Below the pieces are notes generated by a model that saw nothing but the letters and a program-made list of their open reading frames with translations, searched no databases and was not told where the DNA came from. Of a stretch of 64,000 nt of DNA, positions 18,190 through 25,934 are shown piece after piece. How positions within the stretch are numbered: the stretch's first letter is position 1; each line of letters starts with the position of its first letter. The stretch covers positions 1 to 64,000 of the forward strand of contig NZ_JARAJZ010000011.1 of the NCBI RefSeq assembly GCF_028765345.1, in the 5' to 3' direction. A program made the translations under genes and the position numbers. The DNA comes from Sporolactobacillus sp. CQH2019 (GTDB lineage Bacteria; Bacillota; Bacilli; Bacillales; Sporolactobacillaceae).

Positions 18190-18483
18190 TCACCCGTTGA
18201 TTTGTCCGGCAATGCGCTGGTCGGTTTCTTCGAGCACGCTCGCCGTCTGCGCCAACTGCCGGTCGATGTCCTCAAGAAGCTGCCGCATCTGCTGAAAAGA
18301 CGGGCGCAGCCTCTCATACTGATCCTTGAACGCCCGGCTTGAGGCACCCTCCCAGACCTGCTCCAACTGATTGATCATCCCGTCCAGCCGCCCGATCAGC
18401 TCGCCCGTGTTCGACGACTCCTGCCCGTACTTCGCCGCGTAACTCCGCAGTTCTTCCGGAGTCAGCCTGATTTGTCCTGCCAT
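18190..18483 (-). CDS. esxA: EsxA/YukE, WXG100 secreted protein
   Basis: A 97-residue helical hairpin. It starts MAGQIRLTPEELRSYA, has the W-x-G turn QVWEGASSRAF at the middle and ends LEETDQRIAGQING. This is the canonical small substrate and export partner of the type VII system. The ATG at 18483 has GAGGAGG upstream; the frame is open further upstream but that part is 5' untranslated leader. A near-identical paralogue at 25325-25618 shares its promoter, leader hairpins and terminator. Confidence 0.95.
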   Translation of the reverse strand: MAGQIRLTPEELRSYAAKYGQESSNTGELIGRLDGMINQLEQVWEGASSRAFKDQYERLRPSFQQMRQLLEDIDRQLAQTASVLEETDQRIAGQING

Positions 18484-18676
18484 GAATAAAGCCTCCTCGT
18501 TTTTGGCAAACGCTTGCCGGAAAATGCAGGGTCCAATCCGCGCAGCAGCGGATCGCCGCTGAAAGCAAAAGGCCCCGAGTTCCAAGTCCCGAGAAAATTG
18601 ATAGATACTCATGAACAGCCGAAGACCCGGATTTCTTGTTTTTCGGAAAAGTAAGCCTTTCCCCGCCATTCACTCG
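18484..18676 (-). promoter_or_regulatory. Structured 5' leader of esxA
   Basis: About 190 bases of leader between promoter and start. It contains GGCAAACGCTTGCC (18505-18518), a perfect 5-bp stem just before the ribosome binding site, and a second inverted repeat around 18533-18558. The same two elements occur before the second esxA copy. The conservation suggests control of translation or mRNA stability. Confidence 0.55.
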
Positions 18677-18677
18677 T

Positions 18678-18706
18678 ATTATAAATAAATGTGACAGATT
18701 ATTGAA
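18678..18706 (-). promoter_or_regulatory. Sigma-A type promoter of esxA
   Basis: TTCAAT (-35), 17 bases, TATAAT (-10) on the minus strand. The same boxes and spacing precede the second copy at 25783-25811, within an otherwise diverging duplicate. That supports function. Confidence 0.7.
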
Positions 18707-18815
18707 CAGGGAAAAGTTCCTAAATTTCCGTCAATTTTTGCGCCATTCCCCACTCATTCGACAGACTTCGACAAAAAATTGCAGGCCTTTTTTACCATCT
18801 CTTTTTTAAATTATC

Positions 18816-19325
18816 CTATTCTATCGGCATTTCCTGTCCATTCGGCAGCAATCCTCCGCCGCTAACGGGAAGATGAATTTCCGCATACCATTCTCCGTAA
18901 ACCGCGATCATGACATGATAGAATACAGACGAACAGGAGAAACCATGTTCGCGCGCAAACGCCTGCAGTTCCCGGTGCGAGGCGGAGAACGGTTTGCCCT
19001 CCTCGTCGTGGCGGAGAAACAGCGTATGCTCCAGCATGAGAGACGGCTGAAAAACGAATCCGGCTTCGGGATCTGTATTCAATGACCCGTTCAGCGGCAG
19101 ATAAAATGTGAACGTAGCCCGATCGGAAAGCGGATCCATCCGGTCAATCGTCATGACAGGCGGTCCGACCGGATACAAGCCGTGTCGGACTGCCTCAATT
19201 TTCAAAGATCCCGCCCGGTCGAGCCACATCGCTTTCTCAATAGTTTCCGTTCGGCTCAGCACGTTGAACAGAATAAGCGATGACTCTTTAATGCGGCTGT
19301 GCTTCTGTTTTTCTGCCGGCATCAT
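18816..19325 (-). CDS. T7SS-associated GyrI-like small protein (DUF5085-type, tentative)
   Basis: A 169-residue soluble protein, paralogous to the product of 19759-20214. Both contain SSL(V/I)L.N.LSR near the start, a (V/N)GP.VMTI motif and a FYHV....GE....IH.P segment at the end. The strand pattern recalls GyrI/effector-binding domains. Such proteins (Pfam DUF508x series) accompany type VII loci in Listeria and Bacillus; their role is unknown. Its start overlaps the preceding gene (ATGATG). It is the last gene before the core esx operon. Confidence 0.55.
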   Translation of the reverse strand: MMPAEKQKHSRIKESSLILFNVLSRTETIEKAMWLDRAGSLKIEAVRHGLYPVGPPVMTIDRMDPLSDRATFTFYLPLNGSLNTDPEAGFVFQPSLMLEHTLFLRHDEEGKPFSASHRELQAFAREHGFSCSSVFYHVMIAVYGEWYAEIHLPVSGGGLLPNGQEMPIE

Positions 19326-19759
19326 TGAACCCCCACTTTCAATTCGACATATTGAAAATTCAGGTCTCCCCTAAAAAAATGGAAGAACGGAGACGCCATC
19401 TCCAGTTCATTTTCTTCTAAAAATTGAAGCAGTTCCGCGTATGCCCATTCCGTCCGTTTTTCAATATTTCCGGAATAATAGGTCATGATCATGTTTTTCA
19501 CGGTAAAGTAGCTGTGAAAAGAAAAGATGTCGTTTTCAGGAACATAGTTTTCTTCAACAGCGGCAAACACTTCAACAGCCATCTGTTCATCGGCCGGAAC
19601 ATTGTTCAATGAATAGAAAAGCGTCCCCGTCGGTGTCAGATTCTTCTCCTCGAGTATCCGGCAGAAGTCTTCCAGCGCCTCCGGAAACTGCGAATAGTGA
19701 AGGCTGTACCGTCCGGACACGACATTTCTAAGCTCAATCGAATCATTTTCGATAACCAT
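19322..19759 (-). CDS. T7SS-associated GyrI-like small protein
   Basis: A 145-residue acidic protein (SLHYSQFPEALEDFCRILEE; TPTGTLFYSLNNVPADEQ; FHSYFTVKNMIMTYYSGN). The strand-helix pattern fits a GyrI/AraC effector-binding-like fold of the DUF5085 kind. It sits between two paralogous proteins and overlaps both, so the three are likely co-translated and may form a complex. I do not know the function; a chaperone or immunity role for the upstream LXG effector is possible. Confidence 0.55.
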   Translation of the reverse strand: MVIENDSIELRNVVSGRYSLHYSQFPEALEDFCRILEEKNLTPTGTLFYSLNNVPADEQMAVEVFAAVEENYVPENDIFSFHSYFTVKNMIMTYYSGNIEKRTEWAYAELLQFLEENELEMASPFFHFFRGDLNFQYVELKVGVQ

Positions 19760-20214
19760 CAGGCAGCACTTCCTTTTATGGGAGCGTGTATATCAAAGAA
19801 CCGTTCTCCATTGACTTCCAGGCAGACATGGTAAAAGGGCCGTTCAAGAATAATCCCCCGCCTGTACGCGACGTTCTCCAGTTCCCGGTATGACGCTGCA
19901 AACGGTTCATCCGCTTCATAATGGCGAATGGCTGCCGTTTTTTTGAAATAAAGACGGCTGCGAAAGCCGAGTGCCCGCTCGGCGGGTCCTTCGACAGGCG
20001 AACTGAGCGGCAGAAATAATCCGTACTCCCGCAGTTCAGGCTCGTTTTTCACTTCGCCGATTGTCATCACGAGCGGTCCGTTCGGATAAACACCGCTTTC
20101 AAGCGCCAGCTTTCTCAGTTCCTCCCCCTCTTCATGCCAGCGGTCCATCCCGCAGATAACCGAACGGCTCAGCAGATTGAGAAGGACCAGCGAACTTTGC
20201 TTAACCCTCATCAT
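19759..20214 (-). CDS. T7SS-associated GyrI-like small protein
   Basis: About 151 residues, paralogous to the product of 18816-19325 (shared YPNGPLVMTIGE-like and PFYHVCLEVNGERFFDIHAP motifs). AAAGGAGTCCTG lies before the ATG at 20214, preferred over an ATG at 20229 that overlaps that site. It follows the three membrane-protein genes by about 80 bases and begins the three-gene run of small soluble proteins. Function unknown. Confidence 0.55.
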   Translation of the reverse strand: MMRVKQSSLVLLNLLSRSVICGMDRWHEEGEELRKLALESGVYPNGPLVMTIGEVKNEPELREYGLFLPLSSPVEGPAERALGFRSRLYFKKTAAIRHYEADEPFAASYRELENVAYRRGIILERPFYHVCLEVNGERFFDIHAPIKGSAA

Positions 20215-20295
20215 CAGGACTCCTTTCATTCTTTCAATTGTTCATGCGTTCTTTTATAATTGTCAGCACAGATGAGGATGAGCAAAAACCAATGA

Positions 20296-21159
20296 TTAAC
20301 GGTATGATCCGTGTCGCCCTTTTTTTTCACGTTCCGGCCGTTTCATGGCTTCTTTTTTCTCCTTTTCTAACCGATTAATCTGTTTTAAAAGAATCTTATT
20401 CTTCCTGTCGATTCCTACTTGTTGTTCGGCTGTGACATTAAACGACGGAAAGCGGAGCTTGCAATAGAATACAAAAATAAATTCAGTCGATACAACCGTG
20501 TACATCAAAAACGACATGACAAGCATTATAGAAAGAATCATTATGTCCTGTCCCATGTTTCCAAGGAAGCTCATTACTATGCCTCCTAAAATGACGATCG
20601 GAAATATAATACTAAACATCGATGAAAAACTATTTACTCGTTCACCATACTGTTTTCCCATAAGTCCACGACCGTTCTCTTTAAATTCTCCTTTCTGAAG
20701 AAGATGATAGGCTCTTAATAGAGAAAGGCCAAAAATGAATATGCTTCCTAGAGCATAAAAAATTAGCGTATTGAAAAAAGGAAATGTCAGAAAATCCATT
20801 TTAGTTTTAACTAAAAAAAACAATGTCATTTCGAATGACATTTTTGGTGCACTTAATAAAAGAATCAACATTTGGAACTTTTGATATTTTAAACTAAGTC
20901 TCTTAGAAATAAATAACAGAGTAACTAAAAATAATATGCAGGCAGTCAATTCTTGAAAAAAGAAAAAAGGAAACCAAAATTGGCTGAAATTTGAACTTAC
21001 CGATTGTGACGCTGCATATGCACCAAAAACCATCAACAAAGACAAAAACGGATATATAAAAACCATTTTACCTAGCCTTACCGGATTAAGCCGTCCCGAC
21101 GAAACGCCATTTCGGAAAAACTCGAAATCTTGTTCAGAAAAGCTGCTTAATACCCTCAC
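20296..21159 (-). CDS. Six-TM membrane protein, paralogue 3 of a tandem triplet (candidate immunity protein)
   Basis: A 287-residue membrane protein starting at a GTG with GGCGGGG upstream. It has a conserved amphipathic start (FSEQDFEFFRNGV), about six TM segments and a charged cytoplasmic tail with coiled-coil character (ILLKQINRLEKEKKEAMK). It is clearly related, in DNA and protein, to the next two genes upstream. The triplet lies directly downstream of an LXG effector with a membrane-type C-terminus, so I infer polytopic immunity proteins, comparable in arrangement to S. aureus TspA/TsaI. I do not recognise a named family. Confidence 0.65.
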   Translation of the reverse strand: MRVLSSFSEQDFEFFRNGVSSGRLNPVRLGKMVFIYPFLSLLMVFGAYAASQSVSSNFSQFWFPFFFFQELTACILFLVTLLFISKRLSLKYQKFQMLILLLSAPKMSFEMTLFFLVKTKMDFLTFPFFNTLIFYALGSIFIFGLSLLRAYHLLQKGEFKENGRGLMGKQYGERVNSFSSMFSIIFPIVILGGIVMSFLGNMGQDIMILSIMLVMSFLMYTVVSTEFIFVFYCKLRFPSFNVTAEQQVGIDRKNKILLKQINRLEKEKKEAMKRPEREKKGRHGSYR

Positions 21160-21201
21160 ACTAACCCCGCCAATCTTTGTCCGCAGAATGGATGGCCTAT
21201 C

Positions 21202-22068
21202 TCACCCGCGAAGATTTTTTGAGTTTTTCCTTTTGGTATGATTTTGCTGTTTCAAGGCTTCTTTTTTCTCCTTTTCTAATCGATTAATCTGTTTTAAAAG
21301 AATCTTATTCTTCCTATCGATTCCTACTTGTTGTTCAGCTGTGATATTAAATGACGGAAAACGAAGCTTGCAGTACAGCACAAAAATAAATTCTGTGACA
21401 CCGACGGAATAAATGATGGCGGATAACACAAACATGGCAAAAGTAATAACAACATACATCCCAGTCTCTCCGAACAAAACGGTGCCCGCTCCCCCTCCCA
21501 AGAAAGAAGCAACCAAAGCGTAAACAGCTATATTCGAAAATTTCGATGTGCTTTCACTATATTGTTTACCTAATAGCCCGCGACCGTTTTCTCTGAATTT
21601 TCCTTTTTTAAGCAGGCGATAAGCTCTAATCAACGACAGACAAAAAATAAGAATACTTCCCAGGATGTAAAGAAGCAATGAAACTGTAAATGAAAATGAC
21701 GCGATACGTTCCGATAATACAATAAGAAAAAAGAAGGTCATATTAAATGCCATGGAAACCGAACTGATAATCAAAACTGCCATCTGTATTTTTTGAAATT
21801 TTAAACTTATCCATTTGAAAAAAAACAACAGCGATGATAGGCTCATAATTATTAGCAAAGCCCATTGAAACATAAGCAGCGGTGACCAAATCTCATATAG
21901 ATTTGTTATCACGCTTAACTCTGCGGTGCTTCCAAACAAAGAAAGTAAAGAAAGCAATGGAAAAACAAAAAGACGCTTTCCCATATTGGCCGGATTTAAT
22001 CGTCTTGATGAAACACCTTTACGAAAAAATTCGAAATCTTGTTCAGAAAAGCTGCTTAATGCCTTCAT
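21202..22068 (-). CDS. Six-TM membrane protein, paralogue 2 of the triplet
   Basis: About 288 residues. The ATG at 22068 has GGCGGGATTAGC upstream; the open frame back to 22131 lies inside the intergenic gap. It shares LSSFSEQDFEFFRKGV at the start and CKLRFPSFNITAEQQVGIDR before the charged tail with its neighbours. Hydrophobic segments vary more than the ends, as if the ends were kept by gene conversion or function. Same inferred role as its neighbours. Confidence 0.65.
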   Translation of the reverse strand: MKALSSFSEQDFEFFRKGVSSRRLNPANMGKRLFVFPLLSLLSLFGSTAELSVITNLYEIWSPLLMFQWALLIIMSLSSLLFFFKWISLKFQKIQMAVLIISSVSMAFNMTFFFLIVLSERIASFSFTVSLLLYILGSILIFCLSLIRAYRLLKKGKFRENGRGLLGKQYSESTSKFSNIAVYALVASFLGGGAGTVLFGETGMYVVITFAMFVLSAIIYSVGVTEFIFVLYCKLRFPSFNITAEQQVGIDRKNKILLKQINRLEKEKKEALKQQNHTKRKNSKNLRG

Positions 22069-22123
22069 GCTAATCCCGCCAATCTTTGTCCATAAAACTA
22101 TCCTAGCATCACACTTTGCCAGT

Positions 22124-22990
22124 TCACCCACGAAAATTTTTTGAGTTTTTTCTTTTCCCGTGCTTTTGCCGCTTTATGGCTTCCTTTTCCTCTTTTTCTA
22201 ACCGATTAATATGTTCCAAAAAAAGCTTATCATCCTTGTCGATCTTCACTTGTTGTTCGGCTGTGATATTAAACGACGGAAAGCGGAGCTTGCAGTACAG
22301 CACGAAAATAAATTCTGTGATACCGACGGAATAAATGATGACAGACACCACAAACATAACAAACATGGTGACAATATCCTGGCCCACCAGACCGAAAAGA
22401 GAAACAACAATGGCACCTAAAAAAGCCGCAATTATAGCGAAAACAGCAATATTGGAAAATCTGGACAGGCTTTCACTATATTGTTTACCTAACAGCCCAC
22501 GACCGTTTTCCCTGAATTCTCCTCCTTTAAGCCGACGATAAGCTCTAATCAGTGACAAACAAAAAACAAGAAAACCAGCTATCACATAACTGATTAAGAC
22601 AATAGTAAATGGAAATGATGAGAAATCCATTTTTGTTTTTACTAGGAACACTAAACTAAGATTGAACGCCATTTGAGGTGCACTTAAAGTCAATATAAAC
22701 ATTTGAAATCTCTGGTATTTCAAACTGATCTTTTTAAAGAAAAACGAGATAGACAAAAGCAAAAGGAGCAATGAACTAATTCCTTGAAAGGTGAAAAATG
22801 GAAACCAGAATTCGGTAAAATTAGGACTTACTGACCTAGAAGCTGAATAAGCACCAAGGGCAGTGCATAGGGACAGCAAAGGAAAAATAAACAACGCCTT
22901 GCCCATACTGACGGGGTTTAGCCGCCCCGATAAAACGCCATTTCTAAAAAACTCAAAGTCTCGTTCCGTAAATTTTTTAAGTGACGTCAT
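22124..22990 (-). CDS. Six-TM membrane protein, paralogue 1 of the triplet
   Basis: About 288 residues, with a start at 22990 behind GAGAGG. It shares FTERDFEFFRNGVLSGRLNP at the start, six TM segments and an FNITAEQQVKIDKDDKL tail region with its paralogues. It begins 24 bases after the stop of the LXG effector gene, the normal place for the cognate immunity gene. The extra copies may protect against effectors of other strains. Confidence 0.68.
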   Translation of the reverse strand: MTSLKKFTERDFEFFRNGVLSGRLNPVSMGKALFIFPLLSLCTALGAYSASRSVSPNFTEFWFPFFTFQGISSLLLLLLSISFFFKKISLKYQRFQMFILTLSAPQMAFNLSLVFLVKTKMDFSSFPFTIVLISYVIAGFLVFCLSLIRAYRRLKGGEFRENGRGLLGKQYSESLSRFSNIAVFAIIAAFLGAIVVSLFGLVGQDIVTMFVMFVVSVIIYSVGITEFIFVLYCKLRFPSFNITAEQQVKIDKDDKLFLEHINRLEKEEKEAIKRQKHGKRKNSKNFRG

Positions 22991-23014
22991 TCGTTGCATC
23001 CTCTCATGCTGTAT

Positions 23015-24487
23015 TTATTTAAACCACGAAGCAGAATCCTTTCCCAACGTATTAACACCTATTTTTGCCCAATCCACAGCACTTTTTCCACCCCATATAT
23101 CTGCATTGGCAAACACATTTGTTCCGAATCCCACACCGGCCCCTACTACAGTTCCCAGTGGCGGCAAGAAGAAAGAGCCGGCGAAGGCCCCCGCACCGGC
23201 TGCCGCAGCCGAAGCGCCGAGATCCACACCAATATCTTCTGTAATATTGGCAACTTTTTCCACGCTCATTTTTTCATTTTTATGAGCCTCAATATCGGAA
23301 TATACAGTCAAACCGACACCGGCAATGCCGGCAGCCTTTCCGAATTTCCCCATGCTGCCCAGCTTTGTCCAACTGCCTTTTTTGACGAAATCCCAGTTGC
23401 TGCTCAGGCTGCTTTTCACACCGCCGTTTAAAACTTTTAATTTGCCTGCCATGCTTTTCTTATTCAATAAATAATTTTTCACATCAGAGGACTCAGTGAT
23501 CAGACCATCCCCAGCAAGACTCGGCCCTTTTTCCCCGCCGATTCTGATCGGATCACCGTTTGTTAACTTCATATTAAACGTATAGTTTTGCGGCAGTTTG
23601 CCCCAACGTCCTAGGTACAGCTCCATCCACTTTTTATCACCGGTAATGTAAATATAATTGCCCTTCTTTACTATTTTCAGGCCCTTCATCGCAGCTAGAC
23701 CCGCAGGCAGAGTTTTTGCCGTCAGTGCCGAGAGCGTGATCGTATATTTTGCGCCGTTTTTTACGAGCACAAGATTACCGTTCTGCCCCGTTTTAGGAAC
23801 ATCGCCGGCATAGGCGGTTTCCACGGCCTCCGTTCTCCGAATCAGTTCTTTGCCGATCGCTGTTTGCGCGAAAGTGCCTCCCAGATAAAAGGACTCGGTG
23901 CCTAGATGAGGGCTGTAATCTTTCTTTATCTTGGTCATCGCCCGCTCGATTGCTGTCAGGAGCGGCATCAGGTCGCCGGTAAAATCAGCCGAAACAAAAG
24001 ACATGAACTGGTCATTCAATTGGCCGGTTTCCCGGTCCTGCAGTTCGACGTCCGACGAGAACGCCATTGTGGAAGGGACATTGAAAAAGGAGACATCACT
24101 GACGGCACGGACGTCCGCCGCCAGCTGGCTTTCAATTCCGTCAAAATGGCTTTTCAGCTGTCTCAGCTGTCTACGGACGTCATCCAGATGCTCCGAACGG
24201 ATTACTGCATTGGAGGCGCTGTCGACCTGCCGGTCAAACTGCTGCAGCATTTTCTTATACACCTGCTGCAGCCGCTCCCCCGCCTGAATCAGGCTTTTAA
24301 TCAGCGTCAGATGAACTTCGCCGAAATAGGCGCGGATGCTGTCCGCAGCCGCCCCTTCAAAAGACTGAAGCGCGTTGAATTCCCTGATTTCAGATTGAAC
24401 TCTTTGCAGCGCATCCGCAGCCGTGGCCTCTTGAGGCGCCAGTTGGCTTTCTATTCTTCTCGGTTCTGCAATTCGGACTTTCGGCAT
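23015..24487 (-). CDS. LXG-type T7SS effector with glycine/alanine-rich membrane-like C-terminus
   Basis: A 490-residue protein. The N-terminal 200 residues are helical with the LXG-domain landmark LQSFEGAAADSIRAYF followed by EVHLTLIKSL. A middle strand-rich region (250-330) follows. The last 105 residues contain GIAGVGLTVYSDIEAH, then GASAAAAGAGAFAGSFFLPP and LGTVVGAGVGFGTNVFAN: a Gly/Ala-rich hydrophobic stretch like the glycine zippers of membrane-depolarising toxins (TelE-like). No nuclease or NADase motif is visible, so I infer a toxin that inserts in membranes. Two small helical partner genes lie upstream. Three tandem six-TM proteins lie downstream. Confidence 0.75.
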   Translation of the reverse strand: MPKVRIAEPRRIESQLAPQEATAADALQRVQSEIREFNALQSFEGAAADSIRAYFGEVHLTLIKSLIQAGERLQQVYKKMLQQFDRQVDSASNAVIRSEHLDDVRRQLRQLKSHFDGIESQLAADVRAVSDVSFFNVPSTMAFSSDVELQDRETGQLNDQFMSFVSADFTGDLMPLLTAIERAMTKIKKDYSPHLGTESFYLGGTFAQTAIGKELIRRTEAVETAYAGDVPKTGQNGNLVLVKNGAKYTITLSALTAKTLPAGLAAMKGLKIVKKGNYIYITGDKKWMELYLGRWGKLPQNYTFNMKLTNGDPIRIGGEKGPSLAGDGLITESSDVKNYLLNKKSMAGKLKVLNGGVKSSLSSNWDFVKKGSWTKLGSMGKFGKAAGIAGVGLTVYSDIEAHKNEKMSVEKVANITEDIGVDLGASAAAAGAGAFAGSFFLPPLGTVVGAGVGFGTNVFANADIWGGKSAVDWAKIGVNTLGKDSASWFK

Positions 24488-24509
24488 CGAACCGCCTCGC
24501 TTTTCGTCA

Positions 24510-24794
24510 TCATTTAACGTGTGCAGAGAGATAGTGTGCCAGTTTCTGATCGGTTTGCTCGATTTCGTCCCCGATTTTTTTCAGTTTCGAAACTTCGGAA
24601 TGAAGCGACGACTGATAATCGCGCAGCAGGCGCTGCCACTGTTCAATTGCCTTGCTGAGTTCCCTGATCGATCGGGCATCGGTCTCGTGAAGACTTGTGT
24701 CGACAGGACGGCCGGCCCCCAGATTGGCAGCCGCCCGATCAAGCTGCGAGACTTTGCTGAAATACGCACGCGCATTGAATTCAATTGTTATCAT
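24510..24794 (-). CDS. YwqI/DUF5344-like LXG partner protein
   Basis: About 94 residues, helical hairpin (DARSIRELSKAIEQWQRLLR; SEVSKLKKIGDEIEQTDQKL), the size of small proteins that bind the LXG domain as export partners. The ATG at 24794 is preferred over the GTG at 24803 by spacing from AGTAGGTG. It ends 22 bases before the effector start. No W-x-G motif, but the length and helices match WXG100-like partners. Confidence 0.65.
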   Translation of the reverse strand: MITIEFNARAYFSKVSQLDRAAANLGAGRPVDTSLHETDARSIRELSKAIEQWQRLLRDYQSSLHSEVSKLKKIGDEIEQTDQKLAHYLSAHVK

Positions 24795-24805
24795 CTTAAT
24801 CACAC

Positions 24806-25198
24806 CTACTTGGTTTTTAATGCGGCAAGAGACGAATGAATCGACGTGATGTCGGAGCGGCAGAGATTCAGGCTGCCGTTCAAATGTCCGATCTGATCCT
24901 GGACGTCTTCTCTTAGATGATGAACGGAAGTGATATAGAATTGATAATCCGCCAGGGTTTCCGAATTCAATCGGTTGTCAAAAATTCTCCGATGGGCACC
25001 GTCCCATTCGTTTTGCGGATTATACAGCGAATGAAATTTATTGCGGTTGTCCACAAATGAAGACAGATGCTGATCGATTTTTGCAAGCAGCGCATGCAGC
25101 CTGTTGATTTTTGCTGTCAATACCGATTCTTCCCCATAAAGGGATGAAAGGTTATGATTCAGATTCTGCCGGATTTGATCGGCAAGGCTCGCCGGCAT
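24806..25198 (-). CDS. YwqH/DUF5082-like LXG partner protein
   Basis: A 130-residue helical protein with heptad-like segments (LTAKINRLHALLAKIDQHL; HHLREDVQDQIGHLNGSLNL) and an internal PQNEWDGAHRRIF turn. GAGGGAGGGAAGACCG precedes the ATG. It is the second partner of the downstream LXG effector by position and follows the second esxA. Confidence 0.6.
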   Translation of the reverse strand: MPASLADQIRQNLNHNLSSLYGEESVLTAKINRLHALLAKIDQHLSSFVDNRNKFHSLYNPQNEWDGAHRRIFDNRLNSETLADYQFYITSVHHLREDVQDQIGHLNGSLNLCRSDITSIHSSLAALKTK

Positions 25199-25275
25199 CG
25201 GTCTTCCCTCCCTCTTGCAGGCTATTAATGAATCGCAAGTGATGCTGAATCCGCTTCAGGCGCAAAATTCCATGA

Positions 25276-25312
25276 ACTTGAAAAAACCGAAACTCCTGTC
25301 GGAGCCTCGGCA
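25276..25312 (-). terminator. Attenuating terminator after the second esxA
   Basis: Minus strand CCGAGGCTCC-GACA-GGAGTTTCGG followed by TTTTTT. It matches in place and partly in sequence the hairpin after the first esxA. Confidence 0.7.
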
Positions 25313-25324
25313 TGATCGAAACAA

Positions 25325-25618
25325 TTATCCGTTGATTTGTCCGGCAATATGCTGGTCGGTCTCTTCGAGGACGTTCGCCGCCTGCGCCAGCTGCCGGTCG
25401 ATGTCCTCAAGAAGCTGCCGCATCTGCTGAAAAGACGGGCGCAGCCTCTCGTACTGATCCTTGAACGCCCGGCTTGAGGCGCCTTCCCAGACCTGCTCCA
25501 ACTGATTGATCATCCCGTCCAGCCGCCCGATCAGCTCGCCCGTATTCGACGACTCCTGCCCGTACTTCGCTGCATAGCTCCGAAGTTCTTCCGGAGTCAG
25601 CCTGATTTGTCCTGCCAT
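25325..25618 (-). CDS. Second EsxA-like WXG100 protein
   Basis: A 97-residue near-copy of EsxA (18190-18483), differing at only a few positions (QAANVLEETDQHIAG versus QTASVLEETDQRIAG). It heads the effector operon of the LXG protein and its membrane proteins. The ATG at 25618 follows GAGGAGGCTTTATT. The duplicated block includes the promoter, leader hairpins, gene and terminator, so a roughly 0.6-kb segment was copied as a unit. It may ensure supply of EsxA when the effector operon is expressed, or be the dedicated partner of this effector. Confidence 0.93.
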   Translation of the reverse strand: MAGQIRLTPEELRSYAAKYGQESSNTGELIGRLDGMINQLEQVWEGASSRAFKDQYERLRPSFQQMRQLLEDIDRQLAQAANVLEETDQHIAGQING

Positions 25619-25782
25619 CAATAAAGCCTCCTCGTTTTTGGCAAATGCTTGCCGGAAAATGTAGGGTCCAATCCGCGCCGCGGCGGATTGGCCGCTGAAA
25701 GCAAAGAATTCTGTTTAAAAAATAGCTGCAGAATCAGATTCGTGTTTTCAGGAAAGCAAGCCCTTTCCCATTTCTAATTAAT
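25619..25782 (-). promoter_or_regulatory. Structured 5' leader of the second esxA
   Basis: Contains GGCAAATGCTTGCC (25640-25653) and the perfect inverted repeat CCAATCCGC...GCGGATTGG (25668-25691). Both correspond to elements in the leader of the first esxA, with the differences falling mostly in loops. Confidence 0.55.
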
Positions 25783-25811
25783 ATTATAGAAAAATGTGAC
25801 AAAATATTGAA
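25783..25811 (-). promoter_or_regulatory. Sigma-A type promoter of the second esxA
   Basis: TTCAAT, 17 bases, TATAAT on the minus strand, identical in boxes and spacing to the promoter of the first copy. Confidence 0.7.
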
Positions 25812-25934
25812 CGGGAAAAAGTTCCTAAATTTCCGTCGATTTTTGCGCGATTCAACACTTATTCGACTGATTTCGACAGGAAATTGCGGGCCTTTTTTAC
25901 CGGTGGCCTTAATCCGTTCATCGATAAGCTGCCT

